This document shows positions 32,741 to 40,124 of a stretch of DNA of 64,000 nucleotides, piece by piece. This stretch comes from Fodinibacter sp963833495 (GTDB lineage: Bacteria; Actinomycetota; Actinomycetes; Actinomycetales; Dermatophilaceae). Position numbers and translations under genes: made by a program. Within the stretch, counting starts at the first letter, position 1, and the number at the start of each line of letters is the position of its first letter. The stretch is from contig CAWHYJ010000021.1 in assembly GCA_963833495.1 (NCBI GenBank), positions 124,001 to 188,000 of the forward strand, given 5' to 3'. The notes below the pieces were generated by a model. That model worked only from the letters and a program-made list of their open reading frames with translations, ran no database searches and was not told the origin of the DNA.

Positions 32741-33499
32741 TCAGGGCTGCAGCGACGCCTTGAGGTCGGGCGGCAGCAGCAGCGCCTCGCCGATCAGCCG
32801 CTCGGCCACCACCGCGGTGGTCGTCTGCGCCGCCATGATGCCCATCAGCACGAGCACCTGGGCTGCCGCCGCCTGCGCCGGTGACCCCCCGCCCAGCAGC
32901 ACCCCGATGAACGCCCCCGGCAACGTGACGACGCCGGCCGTGCGCACCTGGTCCAGGCCGGGGATGAGCGCCTCGGGCACCCGGCGGTGCACCACCTCGC
33001 CAACGGCCTGGGGCCGGGTGAGCCCCAGCGACAGGGCCGCCTCGTACTGGCCCTTCTCCTCGCGCAGCGCGGCGAAGGCCCGACGACAGGTGAGCGTGTG
33101 CCCGTTCATCGTGTTGCCGGCGAGGATGCCGACCACGGGCACCAGCGCGATGCCGGTCGGCGGAACGGTGCGGGTCGCCAGGATGATGAGCACCACCGGG
33201 AGCAGCCCGGCGAGCATGGCCAGGGTCGCCCAGGGCCACGCCTTGGGCGCCTCGACCCGGCGCACGGTGGTGACCACCGCGACGACGAACATGAAGGCCA
33301 GCAGGAGCAACGAGAGCCACAAGGACTTGATGACGGCGGCGATGACGAGCGCCGCGATGCTCAGCTGCACGATCGCCCGGGCGGCGGCGAACAGGGTCGA
33401 GCCCGGCTGCGGCAGCCGCCCGACGAGGTACATCGTGACGGTGAGCACGAGCAGGAGCATCACCGCGAGGGCGACGGGCAGGCCCGGGTCGATGCTCAC
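32741..33499 (-). CDS. FetB/YbbM-type (UPF0014) membrane permease
   Basis: Polytopic membrane protein (252 residues, about seven helices) of the UPF0014 family, whose E. coli member FetB pairs with an ATPase in iron export. Seen: ARAIVQLSIAALVIAAVIK, the conserved GNTMNGHTLTCRRAF and REEKGQYEAALSLGLT (an EAA-like coupling region), VRTAGVVTLPGAFIGVLLGGGSPAQAAAAQVLVLMGIMAA. No FetA-like ATPase gene is adjacent, so its partner is elsewhere or absent. The GTG at 33499 is chosen; the frame extends to 33769 but would then run antisense through the rplS promoter. Confidence 0.8.
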   Translation of the reverse strand: MSIDPGLPVALAVMLLLVLTVTMYLVGRLPQPGSTLFAAARAIVQLSIAALVIAAVIKSLWLSLLLLAFMFVVAVVTTVRRVEAPKAWPWATLAMLAGLLPVVLIILATRTVPPTGIALVPVVGILAGNTMNGHTLTCRRAFAALREEKGQYEAALSLGLTRPQAVGEVVHRRVPEALIPGLDQVRTAGVVTLPGAFIGVLLGGGSPAQAAAAQVLVLMGIMAAQTTTAVVAERLIGEALLLPPDLKASLQP

Positions 33500-33608
33500 C
33501 GGCACACCGTATGCCGTGCGACGCCGTCGGGCGCCCAGCGGGCGGTGCGGTGCGCGCGGCGGCCGCGTCACGGCATCCGGTGATTTCGCCGGTCGCCGCC
33601 ACCTCTGG

Positions 33609-33614
33609 CAGACT
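33609..33614 (+). promoter_or_regulatory. rplS promoter -10 box
   Basis: CAGACT in TCTGGCAGACTGG, matching the rpsP promoter. Confidence 0.5.
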
Positions 33615-33774
33615 GGGTGGCTGCGTCCCGTCGACTCGACGGCCCCCGCCACAGGGGGAGTGCCCGAAGGACTCGTTCCCACCGGCATGCGGCCCGACGG
33701 ACGCACCTTCGAACTCCGCAACACCAAACACCCGCGGGTGACCTGTGGCAGGCCGCGAGAAAGCGACATCCGTC
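33615..33774 (+). promoter_or_regulatory. 5' leader of rplS
   Basis: About 155 bases between promoter and start. A perfect 7-bp palindrome CCGTCGA-C-TCGACGG (33628-33642) lies near the predicted 5' end. The remainder is A- and C-rich near the gene with a weak GAGAAAG ribosome site. No known riboswitch was recognised. Confidence 0.4.
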
Positions 33775-34134
33775 ATGCAGCGTTTCGACGAGCTCGACCG
33801 CGCGTCGATCAAGACCGACATCCCGGAGTTCCGCGCCGGCGACAACGTCAAGGTCCACGTCAAGGTCGTCGAGGGCACCCGCTCGCGCATCCAGGTCTTC
33901 CAGGGCGTCGTCATCCGTCGCCACGGCGGCGGCGTCGGTGAGACCTTCACCGTCCGCAAGGTCTCCTTCGGCGTCGGCGTAGAGCGCACCTTCCCGCTCC
34001 ACACGCCGATCATCGACCACATCGAGCTCGTCACCCGTGGTGACGTGCGCCGCGCGAAGCTCTACTACCTGCGCGACCTGCGCGGCAAGGCCGCCAAGAT
34101 CAAGGAGAAGCGCGACACCCCCGTCGCGCGCTGA
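33775..34134 (+). CDS. rplS: 50S ribosomal protein L19
   Basis: Large-subunit protein at the 30S-50S interface (119 residues). The family core is clear: FRAGDNVKVHVKVVEGTRSRIQVFQGVVI, VGETFTVRKVSFGVGVERTFPLHTPIIDHIE and AKLYYLRDLRGKAAKIKEK. ATG 33775 is preferred; an earlier in-frame start at 33745 would add ten untypical residues. It has its own promoter with a long leader, separate from the rpsP operon, and is followed by two signal-peptidase-family genes. Confidence 0.96.
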   Translation: MQRFDELDRASIKTDIPEFRAGDNVKVHVKVVEGTRSRIQVFQGVVIRRHGGGVGETFTVRKVSFGVGVERTFPLHTPIIDHIELVTRGDVRRAKLYYLRDLRGKAAKIKEKRDTPVAR

Positions 34135-34174
34135 GACCTTCCCGAAACGGTGCGGCCATCCCAGACGGGGCGAC

Positions 34175-34180
34175 TAGGCT
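34175..34180 (+). promoter_or_regulatory. -10 box of the signal-peptidase-like gene
   Basis: TAGGCT seven bases before GTG 34188. Confidence 0.55.
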
Positions 34181-34187
34181 CCACGGG

Positions 34188-34706
34188 GTGACGGCCCGTC
34201 CAGATGCCGACCCGGCACCGGCCACTTCGCTGGCCGAGGCCGGGTCGCGTCGTCCCCGGCTGGTCGTGCTCCTCGGGGCCGCGATCGTCGTCACCGCGCT
34301 GGTGCAGGCGTTCGTGCTCCAGTCGTTCTTCGTCCCCAACGCCGCGCTCGCGCCGACCCTCGAACCAGGAGACCGTGTCCTCGTGTGGAAGGTGAGCCCG
34401 GCTGCCGAGCCCGGTGACCTGGTCGTGGTCGACACCACGGCCACGGCCGCCGTCGACCGCTCGACCCCGGTCGCCGACGGGCTGGTCGGCGGCGTGCTGT
34501 CCTCGGTGGCCGACGCGCTGGGTGTCGAGGTCGGCGCCCAGAGCCAGGCCGCCGTGGTCGGCTCCTCCACGTCGGATGCCGTCACCCTCACCGCGCCCGT
34601 CGCCACCACCGTGCCGCGCGACGCGGTCGTCGGCACGGTGGGCCTGCGGGTCTGGCCGCTGAGCCGGTTCGGCACGGTGTCAGGCGCTCCCGAGGCCCTG
34701 CGGTGA
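34188..34706 (+). CDS. Signal peptidase I-like pseudoenzyme (no catalytic Ser or Lys)
   Basis: 172-residue homologue of signal peptidase I with one N-terminal membrane segment (about residues 24-45). It aligns with the paralogue directly downstream: AFVLQSFFVPNAALAPTLEPGDRVLVWK against TWLLQAFFIPSGSMEDTLLVGDRVIVSK. The catalytic Ser of GSM is Ala53 here. The KRVIGLPGD block with the general-base Lys is absent; the middle is an Ala/Val/Ser/Thr stretch with few charged residues. The frame is intact and codon use normal, so it looks maintained rather than decayed. It overlaps the active lepB by 4 bp (GTGA), suggesting stoichiometric coexpression, perhaps as partner or chaperone. A new protease mechanism is not suggested. 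Confidence 0.78.
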   Translation: MTARPDADPAPATSLAEAGSRRPRLVVLLGAAIVVTALVQAFVLQSFFVPNAALAPTLEPGDRVLVWKVSPAAEPGDLVVVDTTATAAVDRSTPVADGLVGGVLSSVADALGVEVGAQSQAAVVGSSTSDAVTLTAPVATTVPRDAVVGTVGLRVWPLSRFGTVSGAPEALR

Positions 34707-35476
34707 GCGCCCCCGAGACCGACCCCGTGGCAGAGGGACGCGACGACGAGGGACACGTCGCCCCGGAGGACCAGGAGCAGGGCCCCCTGCGGATGGTGAC
34801 GGCGGCGGTCCGCGAGGTCGTCGTCGTGATCGCCATGGCGCTGGTGCTGTCCTTCATCGTCAAGACCTGGCTGCTGCAGGCCTTCTTCATCCCCTCGGGG
34901 TCGATGGAGGACACCCTCCTCGTCGGCGACCGGGTGATCGTGTCGAAGCTGACGCCCGGCCCGGTCGACCTCAAGCACGGCGACGTCGTCGTCTTCCAGG
35001 ACCCCGGGGGCTGGCTCGAGGTGCTGCCCCCCGTGCAGCGCACCGGGATCACGGGGGCGATCCACGACGGGCTGGTGTTCGTGGGGCTGCTGCCGGCCGA
35101 GTCCGAGGACCACCTCATCAAGCGGGTCATCGGCCTGCCCGGTGACCACGTGGTGTGCTGCTCAGCCGACCGCAAGCTGATGATCAACGGGGTGTCGATC
35201 ACCGAGCCCTACCTCAAGCCCGGCGACGAGTCCAGCGAAGTGAACTTCGACATCACCGTGCCGGCCGGGCACGTGTGGGTCATGGGCGACCACCGCTCCG
35301 ACTCCGAGGACTCGCGCTTCCACGACCCGAGCGGCTCCGGCAAGGACGGCGCGGTGCCGATCGACGACATCACCGGCCGGGCCGTCGCCATCGTCTGGCC
35401 GCTCGACCGCGCCGGTTGGCTGTCCGACCACGAGGAGACCTTCGCCGCCGTCCCCGAAGCGGCGGCCGGGCCGTGA
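34703..35476 (+). CDS. lepB: Signal peptidase I
   Basis: Membrane serine protease (257 residues) removing signal peptides. A 35-residue acidic cytoplasmic tail precedes one membrane helix (about 37-57). Ser67 in FFIPSGSMEDTL and Lys140 in HLIKRVIGLPGDHV form the dyad; MGDHRSDSEDSRFH completes the site. A Cys pair (VVCCS) recalls the lepB at 7.4 kb. It is coupled to the pseudoenzyme upstream and to rnhB downstream by 4-bp GTGA overlaps. The rplS-lepB-rnhB order is typical of Actinomycetota. Confidence 0.95.
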   Translation: MSAPETDPVAEGRDDEGHVAPEDQEQGPLRMVTAAVREVVVVIAMALVLSFIVKTWLLQAFFIPSGSMEDTLLVGDRVIVSKLTPGPVDLKHGDVVVFQDPGGWLEVLPPVQRTGITGAIHDGLVFVGLLPAESEDHLIKRVIGLPGDHVVCCSADRKLMINGVSITEPYLKPGDESSEVNFDITVPAGHVWVMGDHRSDSEDSRFHDPSGSGKDGAVPIDDITGRAVAIVWPLDRAGWLSDHEETFAAVPEAAAGP

Positions 35477-36225
35477 GCCCGGCACCTGCGCGCCGGCCGA
35501 GCCTGCGGGTCGAGCGGGCCCTGCAGCGCGACGGCCACCGGGTGCTCGCCGGGATGGACGAGGTCGGCCGGGGCGCGCTCGCCGGCCCGGTCACCGTCGG
35601 CGTCGTCGTCATCGACGAGACCTGCCGTTCGGCACCCCAGGGCGTGAAGGACTCCAAGCTGCTCGCGCCGCACGCCCGGGAGCGGATGGTGCCCCGCATC
35701 GAGCGCTGGGCGCTGGCCCACGCCGTCGGGCACGCGAGCGCCGACGAGATCGACGAGATCGGCATCATCGCCGCCCTGCGCCTGGCCGGGTGCCGCGCGC
35801 TGGGCACGGTGGCCGCGGCCGGCATCCGGCCCGACCTGGTCATCCTCGACGGCAACCACGACTGGCTCACCTCGCCGCAGGACGTCGGCCTGTTCGCCTT
35901 CGCCCACGAGAACCGGGTCGAGACCCCGCCGGTGACGACGATGATCAAGGCCGACCTGAAGTGCTCGTCGGTCGCGGCGGCCAGCGTGCTCGCGAAGGTG
36001 CAGCGCGACCGGATCATGGTCGACCTCGGCGCCGACGACGCCTACGCCGGCTACGGCTGGGTCGAGAACAAGGGGTATGCCGCGCCGGAGCACATGGATG
36101 CGCTGCGCCGGCTCGGGCCCTGTGACCTGCACCGGCGGTCGTGGCGGCTGCCCGGGACGATGGACGATGATGGCGACGTGGCCGAGAGCCGGACGACCGA
36201 CCTGACCCCAGTGGGAGAGCGATGA
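35473..36225 (+). CDS. rnhB: Ribonuclease HII
   Basis: Enzyme (250 residues) that nicks RNA-DNA hybrids and misincorporated ribonucleotides. Catalytic carboxylates: Asp-Glu in AGMDEVGRGALAGPV, Asp in LVILDGNHDWL, and the later Asp in VQRDRIMVDLG; also GVKDSKLL and IKADLKCSSVAAASVLAKV. The GTG start overlaps the lepB stop; the stop overlaps the DUF2469 start (ATGA). The C-terminal 25 residues (DDDGDVAESRTTDLTPVGER) are a polar extension. Confidence 0.95.
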   Translation: MSPAPARRPSLRVERALQRDGHRVLAGMDEVGRGALAGPVTVGVVVIDETCRSAPQGVKDSKLLAPHARERMVPRIERWALAHAVGHASADEIDEIGIIAALRLAGCRALGTVAAAGIRPDLVILDGNHDWLTSPQDVGLFAFAHENRVETPPVTTMIKADLKCSSVAAASVLAKVQRDRIMVDLGADDAYAGYGWVENKGYAAPEHMDALRRLGPCDLHRRSWRLPGTMDDDGDVAESRTTDLTPVGER

Positions 36226-36536
36226 GCTCGGAGGACCTCGAGAAGTACGAGAGCGAGGCGGAGCTGGCGCTCTACCGCGAGTATCGCGACGTGGTGGGGC
36301 TGTTCAGCCACGTCGTCGAGACCGAGCGGCGGTTCTACCTGTGCAACTCGGTCGACGTCAAGGTGCGCTCCGACGGCGGGGAGGTCTTCTTCGACGTCAC
36401 CATGCACGACGCCTGGGTGTGGGACATCTACCGCCCGGCCCGGTTCGCCAAGACGGTGCGGGTCGTCACCTTCAAGGACGTCAACGTCGAGGAGCTGGCC
36501 AAGAGCGAGCTCGAGCTTCCCAAGGGTGAGTTCTGA
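36222..36536 (+). CDS. DUF2469 family protein
   Basis: Conserved actinobacterial protein of unknown function (104 residues), always near rnhB. It matches the family throughout: SSEDLEKYESEAELALYREYRDVVGLFSHVVETERRFYLCN at the start and DVWDIYRPARFAKTVRVVTFKDVNVEEL at the end. It is soluble and acidic, with no known motif. Start overlaps the rnhB stop (ATGA). Confidence 0.93.
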   Translation: MSSEDLEKYESEAELALYREYRDVVGLFSHVVETERRFYLCNSVDVKVRSDGGEVFFDVTMHDAWVWDIYRPARFAKTVRVVTFKDVNVEELAKSELELPKGEF

Positions 36537-36597
36537 CCCGGATGCCGTGACGTTGGGTCGTTCGTGACCGCCGAACGCCGTCGCTGAGCACGGGTCG

Positions 36598-36636
36598 GCG
36601 TCCACAGCATGGGCAGGCGCCGGGGCGTCGTCCACA
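36598..36636 (+). promoter_or_regulatory. Pair of DnaA-box-like sites upstream of yraN
   Basis: GCGTCCACA (36598) and TCGTCCACA (36628), spaced 30 bp, match the actinobacterial DnaA box TTGTCCACA at 7 and 8 of 9 positions. Function is uncertain; this is not an origin by itself. Confidence 0.3.
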
Positions 36637-36687
36637 GGTTCGGGTCGGGGCTCGTGGGCCCTCTACCGGGCGGGGTTGGCTCACCGT

Positions 36688-37125
36688 ATGACGAGCACCG
36701 ACCCTCCCGAGAACAGTCAGCCGGCCCGTCGCAGCCGAGCACGGGGCACGGCGGCGGCCCTGCGCCCGAGCGCTGCGCTGGGTCGCTACGGCGAGGCGCT
36801 CGCCGTGCGCTACCTGCGCGAGCAGGGCATGGAGGTGCTCGACCGCAACTGGAGGTGCGAGCACGGTGAGGTCGACGTCGTCGCACTCGACGGCGACTGC
36901 CTGGTGATCTGCGAGGTCAAGACGCGCCGCTCCTCCGGGTTCGGCGAGCCGGTCGAAGCGGTCACCTTCGCCAAGGCCAAGCGCCTTCGCCGGCTGGCAG
37001 CCGCCTACCTCGCCGGCCACGGCGAGGGTGCCCGGGTCGCGCAGGTGCGCGTCGACGTCGTGGGCATCCTGTGCCCGCCCGGTCGCCCGGCCGTGCTGCG
37101 GCACGTGGTCGGGGTCGGGTCGTGA
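36688..37125 (+). CDS. YraN/UPF0102 nuclease-fold protein
   Basis: 145-residue member of UPF0102, with an endonuclease-like (PD-D/ExK) core: LGRYGEALAVRYLREQGMEVLDRNWRCEHGEVDVVALDGDCLVICEVKTRRSSGFG. The acidic residues and the E-V-K triad typical of the fold are present. An N-terminal 30-residue basic Ser/Arg/Ala extension precedes the domain. ATG 36688 is chosen over in-frame 36676. The stop overlaps the comM-like gene start (GTGA); yraN-comM-dprA is a conserved trio. Confidence 0.9.
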   Translation: MTSTDPPENSQPARRSRARGTAAALRPSAALGRYGEALAVRYLREQGMEVLDRNWRCEHGEVDVVALDGDCLVICEVKTRRSSGFGEPVEAVTFAKAKRLRRLAAAYLAGHGEGARVAQVRVDVVGILCPPGRPAVLRHVVGVGS

Positions 37126-38666
37126 GCCAGGGGCTCGGGCGCACCCGCTCGGTGGCGCTGTCCGGTCTCGACGGCACGGTGGTCGACGTCGAGGCCCACA
37201 TCTCGCAGGGCCTGCCGCACTTCTCCGTCGGGGGCATGCCCGATGCCGCGTGCGCCCAGTCGCCCGACCGGGTGCGGTCCGCGGCGGCGAACAGCGGGTG
37301 CGCCGTGTCGCCGAACCGGGTCACCGTCAACCTCTCGCCCGCGTCGATCCCGAAGCGCGGCGCGAGCTTCGACCTGGCCATCGCCGTCGCGGTGCTGTCC
37401 GCGGGCGGGGTGATCAAGGGTGGTCTCGCCGCCGACGTCGTCCACCTGGGTGAGCTGGCGCTCGACGGGCGGGTCCGGGGCGTGCACGGGGTGCTGCCCG
37501 CGGTGCTGGCGGCGGTGCGGTCCGGGGCCCGGCACGTGGTGGTGCCCGTCGAGAACGCCGGGGAGGCGCAGCTCGTCACTGGCGTGGCGGTGCACGCTGC
37601 CGGCTGCCTGCGCGACGTCGTCGACTGGTACCGGGCGGCCGAGCACGGCACGCCGCTGCCGCCCGCGGCGACGCCGGTCCCAGGGGTGGTCGAGGCGCGG
37701 CCCGGCCCCGACCTCGCGGATGTCGTCGGGCAGCCCGAGGCGCGGCTCGCCCTCGAGCTGGCCGCGACGGGTGGCCACCACCTGCTGATGTCGGGCCCGC
37801 CCGGGGTCGGCAAGACGATGCTCGCCGAGCGGCTCGTCACCGTGCTGCCCCCGCTCAGCCGGGAGCAGGCCCTCGAGACCCACGCCATCCGCTCGCTCAC
37901 GGGTCATGTGGGCGAGGTCGTCGAGCTCGACCGCACCCCTCCGTTCGTCGCGCCGCACCACACCGCGTCGATGGCGGCGGTGACCGGCGGCGGGTCGGGG
38001 GTGGTGCTTCCCGGGGCCATCTCCCGGGCCCACCACGGGGTGCTCTTCCTGGACGAGGCGCCGGAGTTCAAGGGCTCGGTGCTGCAGACCCTGCGCCAGC
38101 CGCTCGAGTCGGGCGAGGTGGTGATCGCGCGCGCCCGCCAAGTGGTGCGCTACCCGGCCCGGTTCCTGCTCGTGCTCGCGGCCAACCCGTGCCCGTGCGG
38201 CCGGTCCTACGGCAAGGGGCTCGACTGCTCGTGCAAGCCGATGGAGATCCGGGCCTACGCGGGCAGGCTGTCCGGGCCGTTGCTCGACCGGGTCGACCTG
38301 CAGGTGCACGTGCCGCCGGTGCACCGGGCCGCCTTCGGTGACTCGACCGGGGAATCCAGTGCCACCGTCGCCGCCCGGGTCGCGGCGGCGCGGGAGGCAC
38401 AGCGGGCCCGGTGGGCCGAGCACGGGTGGGCCACCAACGGGCTGGTGCCCGGGCATGCGCTGCGGCGGGCCCCCTTCCGGCTTCCACTGTCGACCACCGC
38501 GGTGCTCGACCGCAGCCTCGAGCAAGGACGGCTGACGTTGCGCGGCTACGACCGCGTGCTGCGGGTCGCGTGGTCGGCGGCCGACCTGGCCGGGCTCGAG
38601 GTGCCCGGCCGCGAAGAGGTGTCGACCGGGCTGGCGCTACGCAGCGGCGAGCTGGTGGCGGCATGA
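37122..38666 (+). CDS. YifB/ComM-family AAA+ ATPase (Mg-chelatase-like)
   Basis: 514-residue hexameric helicase-like ATPase; the proteobacterial ComM promotes branch migration during natural transformation. N-terminal ChlI-type domain (ALSGLDGTVVDVEAHISQGLPHFSVGGMPDAA), Walker A SGPPGVGKTMLAERL (about residue 222), Walker B VLFLDEAPEF, the zinc-like cluster NPCPCGRSYGKGLDCSC, and the C-terminal domain with STTAVLDRSLEQGRLTLRGYDRVLRVAW. Start overlaps yraN; the stop contains an ATG (ATGA at 38663) that opens a small repeat-rich frame leading to dprA. Confidence 0.93.
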   Translation: MSQGLGRTRSVALSGLDGTVVDVEAHISQGLPHFSVGGMPDAACAQSPDRVRSAAANSGCAVSPNRVTVNLSPASIPKRGASFDLAIAVAVLSAGGVIKGGLAADVVHLGELALDGRVRGVHGVLPAVLAAVRSGARHVVVPVENAGEAQLVTGVAVHAAGCLRDVVDWYRAAEHGTPLPPAATPVPGVVEARPGPDLADVVGQPEARLALELAATGGHHLLMSGPPGVGKTMLAERLVTVLPPLSREQALETHAIRSLTGHVGEVVELDRTPPFVAPHHTASMAAVTGGGSGVVLPGAISRAHHGVLFLDEAPEFKGSVLQTLRQPLESGEVVIARARQVVRYPARFLLVLAANPCPCGRSYGKGLDCSCKPMEIRAYAGRLSGPLLDRVDLQVHVPPVHRAAFGDSTGESSATVAARVAAAREAQRARWAEHGWATNGLVPGHALRRAPFRLPLSTTAVLDRSLEQGRLTLRGYDRVLRVAWSAADLAGLEVPGREEVSTGLALRSGELVAA

Positions 38667-38836
38667 GCGGCGTGGGGAGTGGCGGGATGGGCGGAGACGG
38701 AGGTGGCCTGATGAACGGCGTGTCTGGCGCGGCGACGAACGGCGTGGCTGGCGCAGTGACGAACGGCGTGCCAGGTGCGGGACGAACGGCGTGGCAGGTG
38801 CGGGGACGAACGGTGGGAGGGGCGGAGCCTCGGTGA
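38663..38836 (+). other. Repeat-encoded reading frame bridging comM and dprA (possible broken dprA 5' end)
   Basis: 57-codon frame starting in the comM stop (ATGA) and ending in the dprA start (GTGA). It encodes MSGVGSGGMGGDGGG then repeats of about NGVxGAxT. The last two units continue the peptide only in the dprA frame (MAGAGTNGGRGGAS), because one unit has lost a base. Restoring that base would join ATG 38663 in frame to DprA. So it is either a small coupled peptide or the frameshifted N-terminus of DprA. Confidence 0.5.
38713..38827 (+). repeat. 24-bp tandem repeat, five copies, one 23 bp long
   Basis: The anchor GAACGG recurs at 38713, 38737, 38761, 38784 and 38808. Intervals are 24, 24, 23 and 24 bp. 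The short unit has GCGGGAC (38778-38783) where the next has GCGGGGAC, so a G was lost from a G-run. Confidence 0.8.
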
Positions 38837-39975
38837 GGCGAGCGACCAGCAGGCTCGAGTTCGACGAGCGCTGGGCGCGGGCGGCTTGGTCGTTTCTCAC
38901 CGAGCCGCTCGACCCCACGGTGACTGGGCTGCTGGCGGACTGCGGGGCGGTCGACGCGTTGGTGCGGCTGCGCGCGGGGCAGCTTCGGTCGCGCAACGGG
39001 CTCGACGTTCGGCTGCCCGAGCTCGACCTCGACGCCATGGCCCGGGCGGCACGGCACTGCGGGGTGCGAGTGGTCGTGCCCGGTGACCCCGAGTGGCCGG
39101 CCGGCGTCGACCGGCTGCGCCAGCCTCCCTACTGCCTGTTCGTGCGCGGGCACCCCGACCTCGGCGAGCTCGTCGATCGCAGTGTCGCCCTCGTCGGCTC
39201 GCGGGCGGCGACCGAGTACGGCCTGCGCGTTGCGGCCGACATCGCCGACGGCCTGGCAGCCCGCGGCTTCACGGTGGTGAGCGGTGCCGCCTACGGCATC
39301 GACTCGGCCGCGCACCGGGCGGCCCTCGCCGCCGACGGGCCGAACGTCGCGGTGCTCGCGTGTGGCGCCGACCGGGCCTATCCCACCGCACATCGCGCGA
39401 TGCTCGAGCAGATCGTGACCACGGGAGGGGCGGTGGTCAGCGAGGTGCCTGTGGGCTGCGCGCCCTACCGGTCGAGGTTCCTGGCCCGCAACCGGATCAT
39501 CGCCGCGCTGGCGCGGGCCACCGTCGTGGTCGAGGCCAACCTGCGCTCCGGGTCGCTGACCACGGCCAAGGCGGCGAGCGAGCACCACTTGCCGGTCGGT
39601 GCGGTGCCCGGCCCGGTCACGAGCATGACGTCGGCCGGCTGCCACGCCCTGCTGAGGTCGACCGACGCCGTGCTCGTCACGGACGCCGCCGAGGTGGCCG
39701 AGCTGGCCGCCCGGATCGGCGACGACCTGCTTCCCGACCACGTTCCGACCGGCCCGTCCGTGCCGGGGGACGACCTCGACCCGGAGTCCTACCGGGTGTG
39801 GTCAGCGGTGCCCCTGCGGGGCGGAACGACGCTCGACCGCCTGGCATCCGCCGGCGGGGTCGAGCCACGCCGGCTGGTCGGCATCCTGGCCGTGCTGGAG
39901 GCCGAAGGGCTGGTCACGAAGCAGGCGGGTCGGTGGCGCAAGACCCGCCGAACCGTAGGGGAGCCATCCGAGTGA
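38833..39975 (+). CDS. dprA: DNA-processing protein DprA (Smf)
   Basis: DprA (380 residues from GTG 38833) binds incoming single-stranded DNA and loads RecA. The Rossmann-like core is clear: RQPPYCLFVRGHPDL, VALVGSRAATEYGLRVAADIADGLAARGFTVVSGAAYGIDSAAHRAAL, VAVLACGADRAYPTAHRAML, GGAVVSEVPVGCAPYRSRFLARNRIIAAL, VVEANLRSGSLTTAKAASEH and AVPGPVTSMTSAGCHALL. An N-terminal SAM-like region and a C-terminal winged helix (from about 330) flank it. The current start follows a GGAGG-like site; a longer ancestral start at 38663 is possible (see the repeat). dprA is universal and not proof of competence. Confidence 0.93.
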   Translation: MRRATSRLEFDERWARAAWSFLTEPLDPTVTGLLADCGAVDALVRLRAGQLRSRNGLDVRLPELDLDAMARAARHCGVRVVVPGDPEWPAGVDRLRQPPYCLFVRGHPDLGELVDRSVALVGSRAATEYGLRVAADIADGLAARGFTVVSGAAYGIDSAAHRAALAADGPNVAVLACGADRAYPTAHRAMLEQIVTTGGAVVSEVPVGCAPYRSRFLARNRIIAALARATVVVEANLRSGSLTTAKAASEHHLPVGAVPGPVTSMTSAGCHALLRSTDAVLVTDAAEVAELAARIGDDLLPDHVPTGPSVPGDDLDPESYRVWSAVPLRGGTTLDRLASAGGVEPRRLVGILAVLEAEGLVTKQAGRWRKTRRTVGEPSE

Positions 39976-39987
39976 GGCCTCGGGCCG

Positions 39988-40018
39988 GCAGGTCGCAGGT
40001 CGCAGGTCGGCAGGTCGG
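39988..40018 (+). repeat. Short tandem GCAGGTC repeat after dprA
   Basis: Four near-perfect 7-8 bp units GCAGGTC(G) in the dprA-xerC gap; simple slippage-type repeat. Confidence 0.7.
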
Positions 40019-40112
40019 CTCGTGGGCTCGTCGGACGTCGGCTCGTGGGGGCGAGGGGAGCTGTCCGAGTCAGGCATCGGGCGTGTTGCCGCTCTTCGGT
40101 GCCGCGTGGTGA

Positions 40113-40118
40113 CACCGT
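40113..40118 (+). promoter_or_regulatory. -10-like box of xerC
   Basis: CACCGT six bases before ATG 40125. Confidence 0.4.
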
Positions 40119-40124
40119 GGGCCC

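Noticed and set aside
34188..34706. Decayed pseudogene of signal peptidase
   Set aside because: Uninterrupted frame, normal codon use and exact GTGA coupling to the active gene suggest it is maintained.
38713..38827. CRISPR-like array
   Set aside because: Units are contiguous 24-bp tandem repeats with no spacers and no cas genes nearby.
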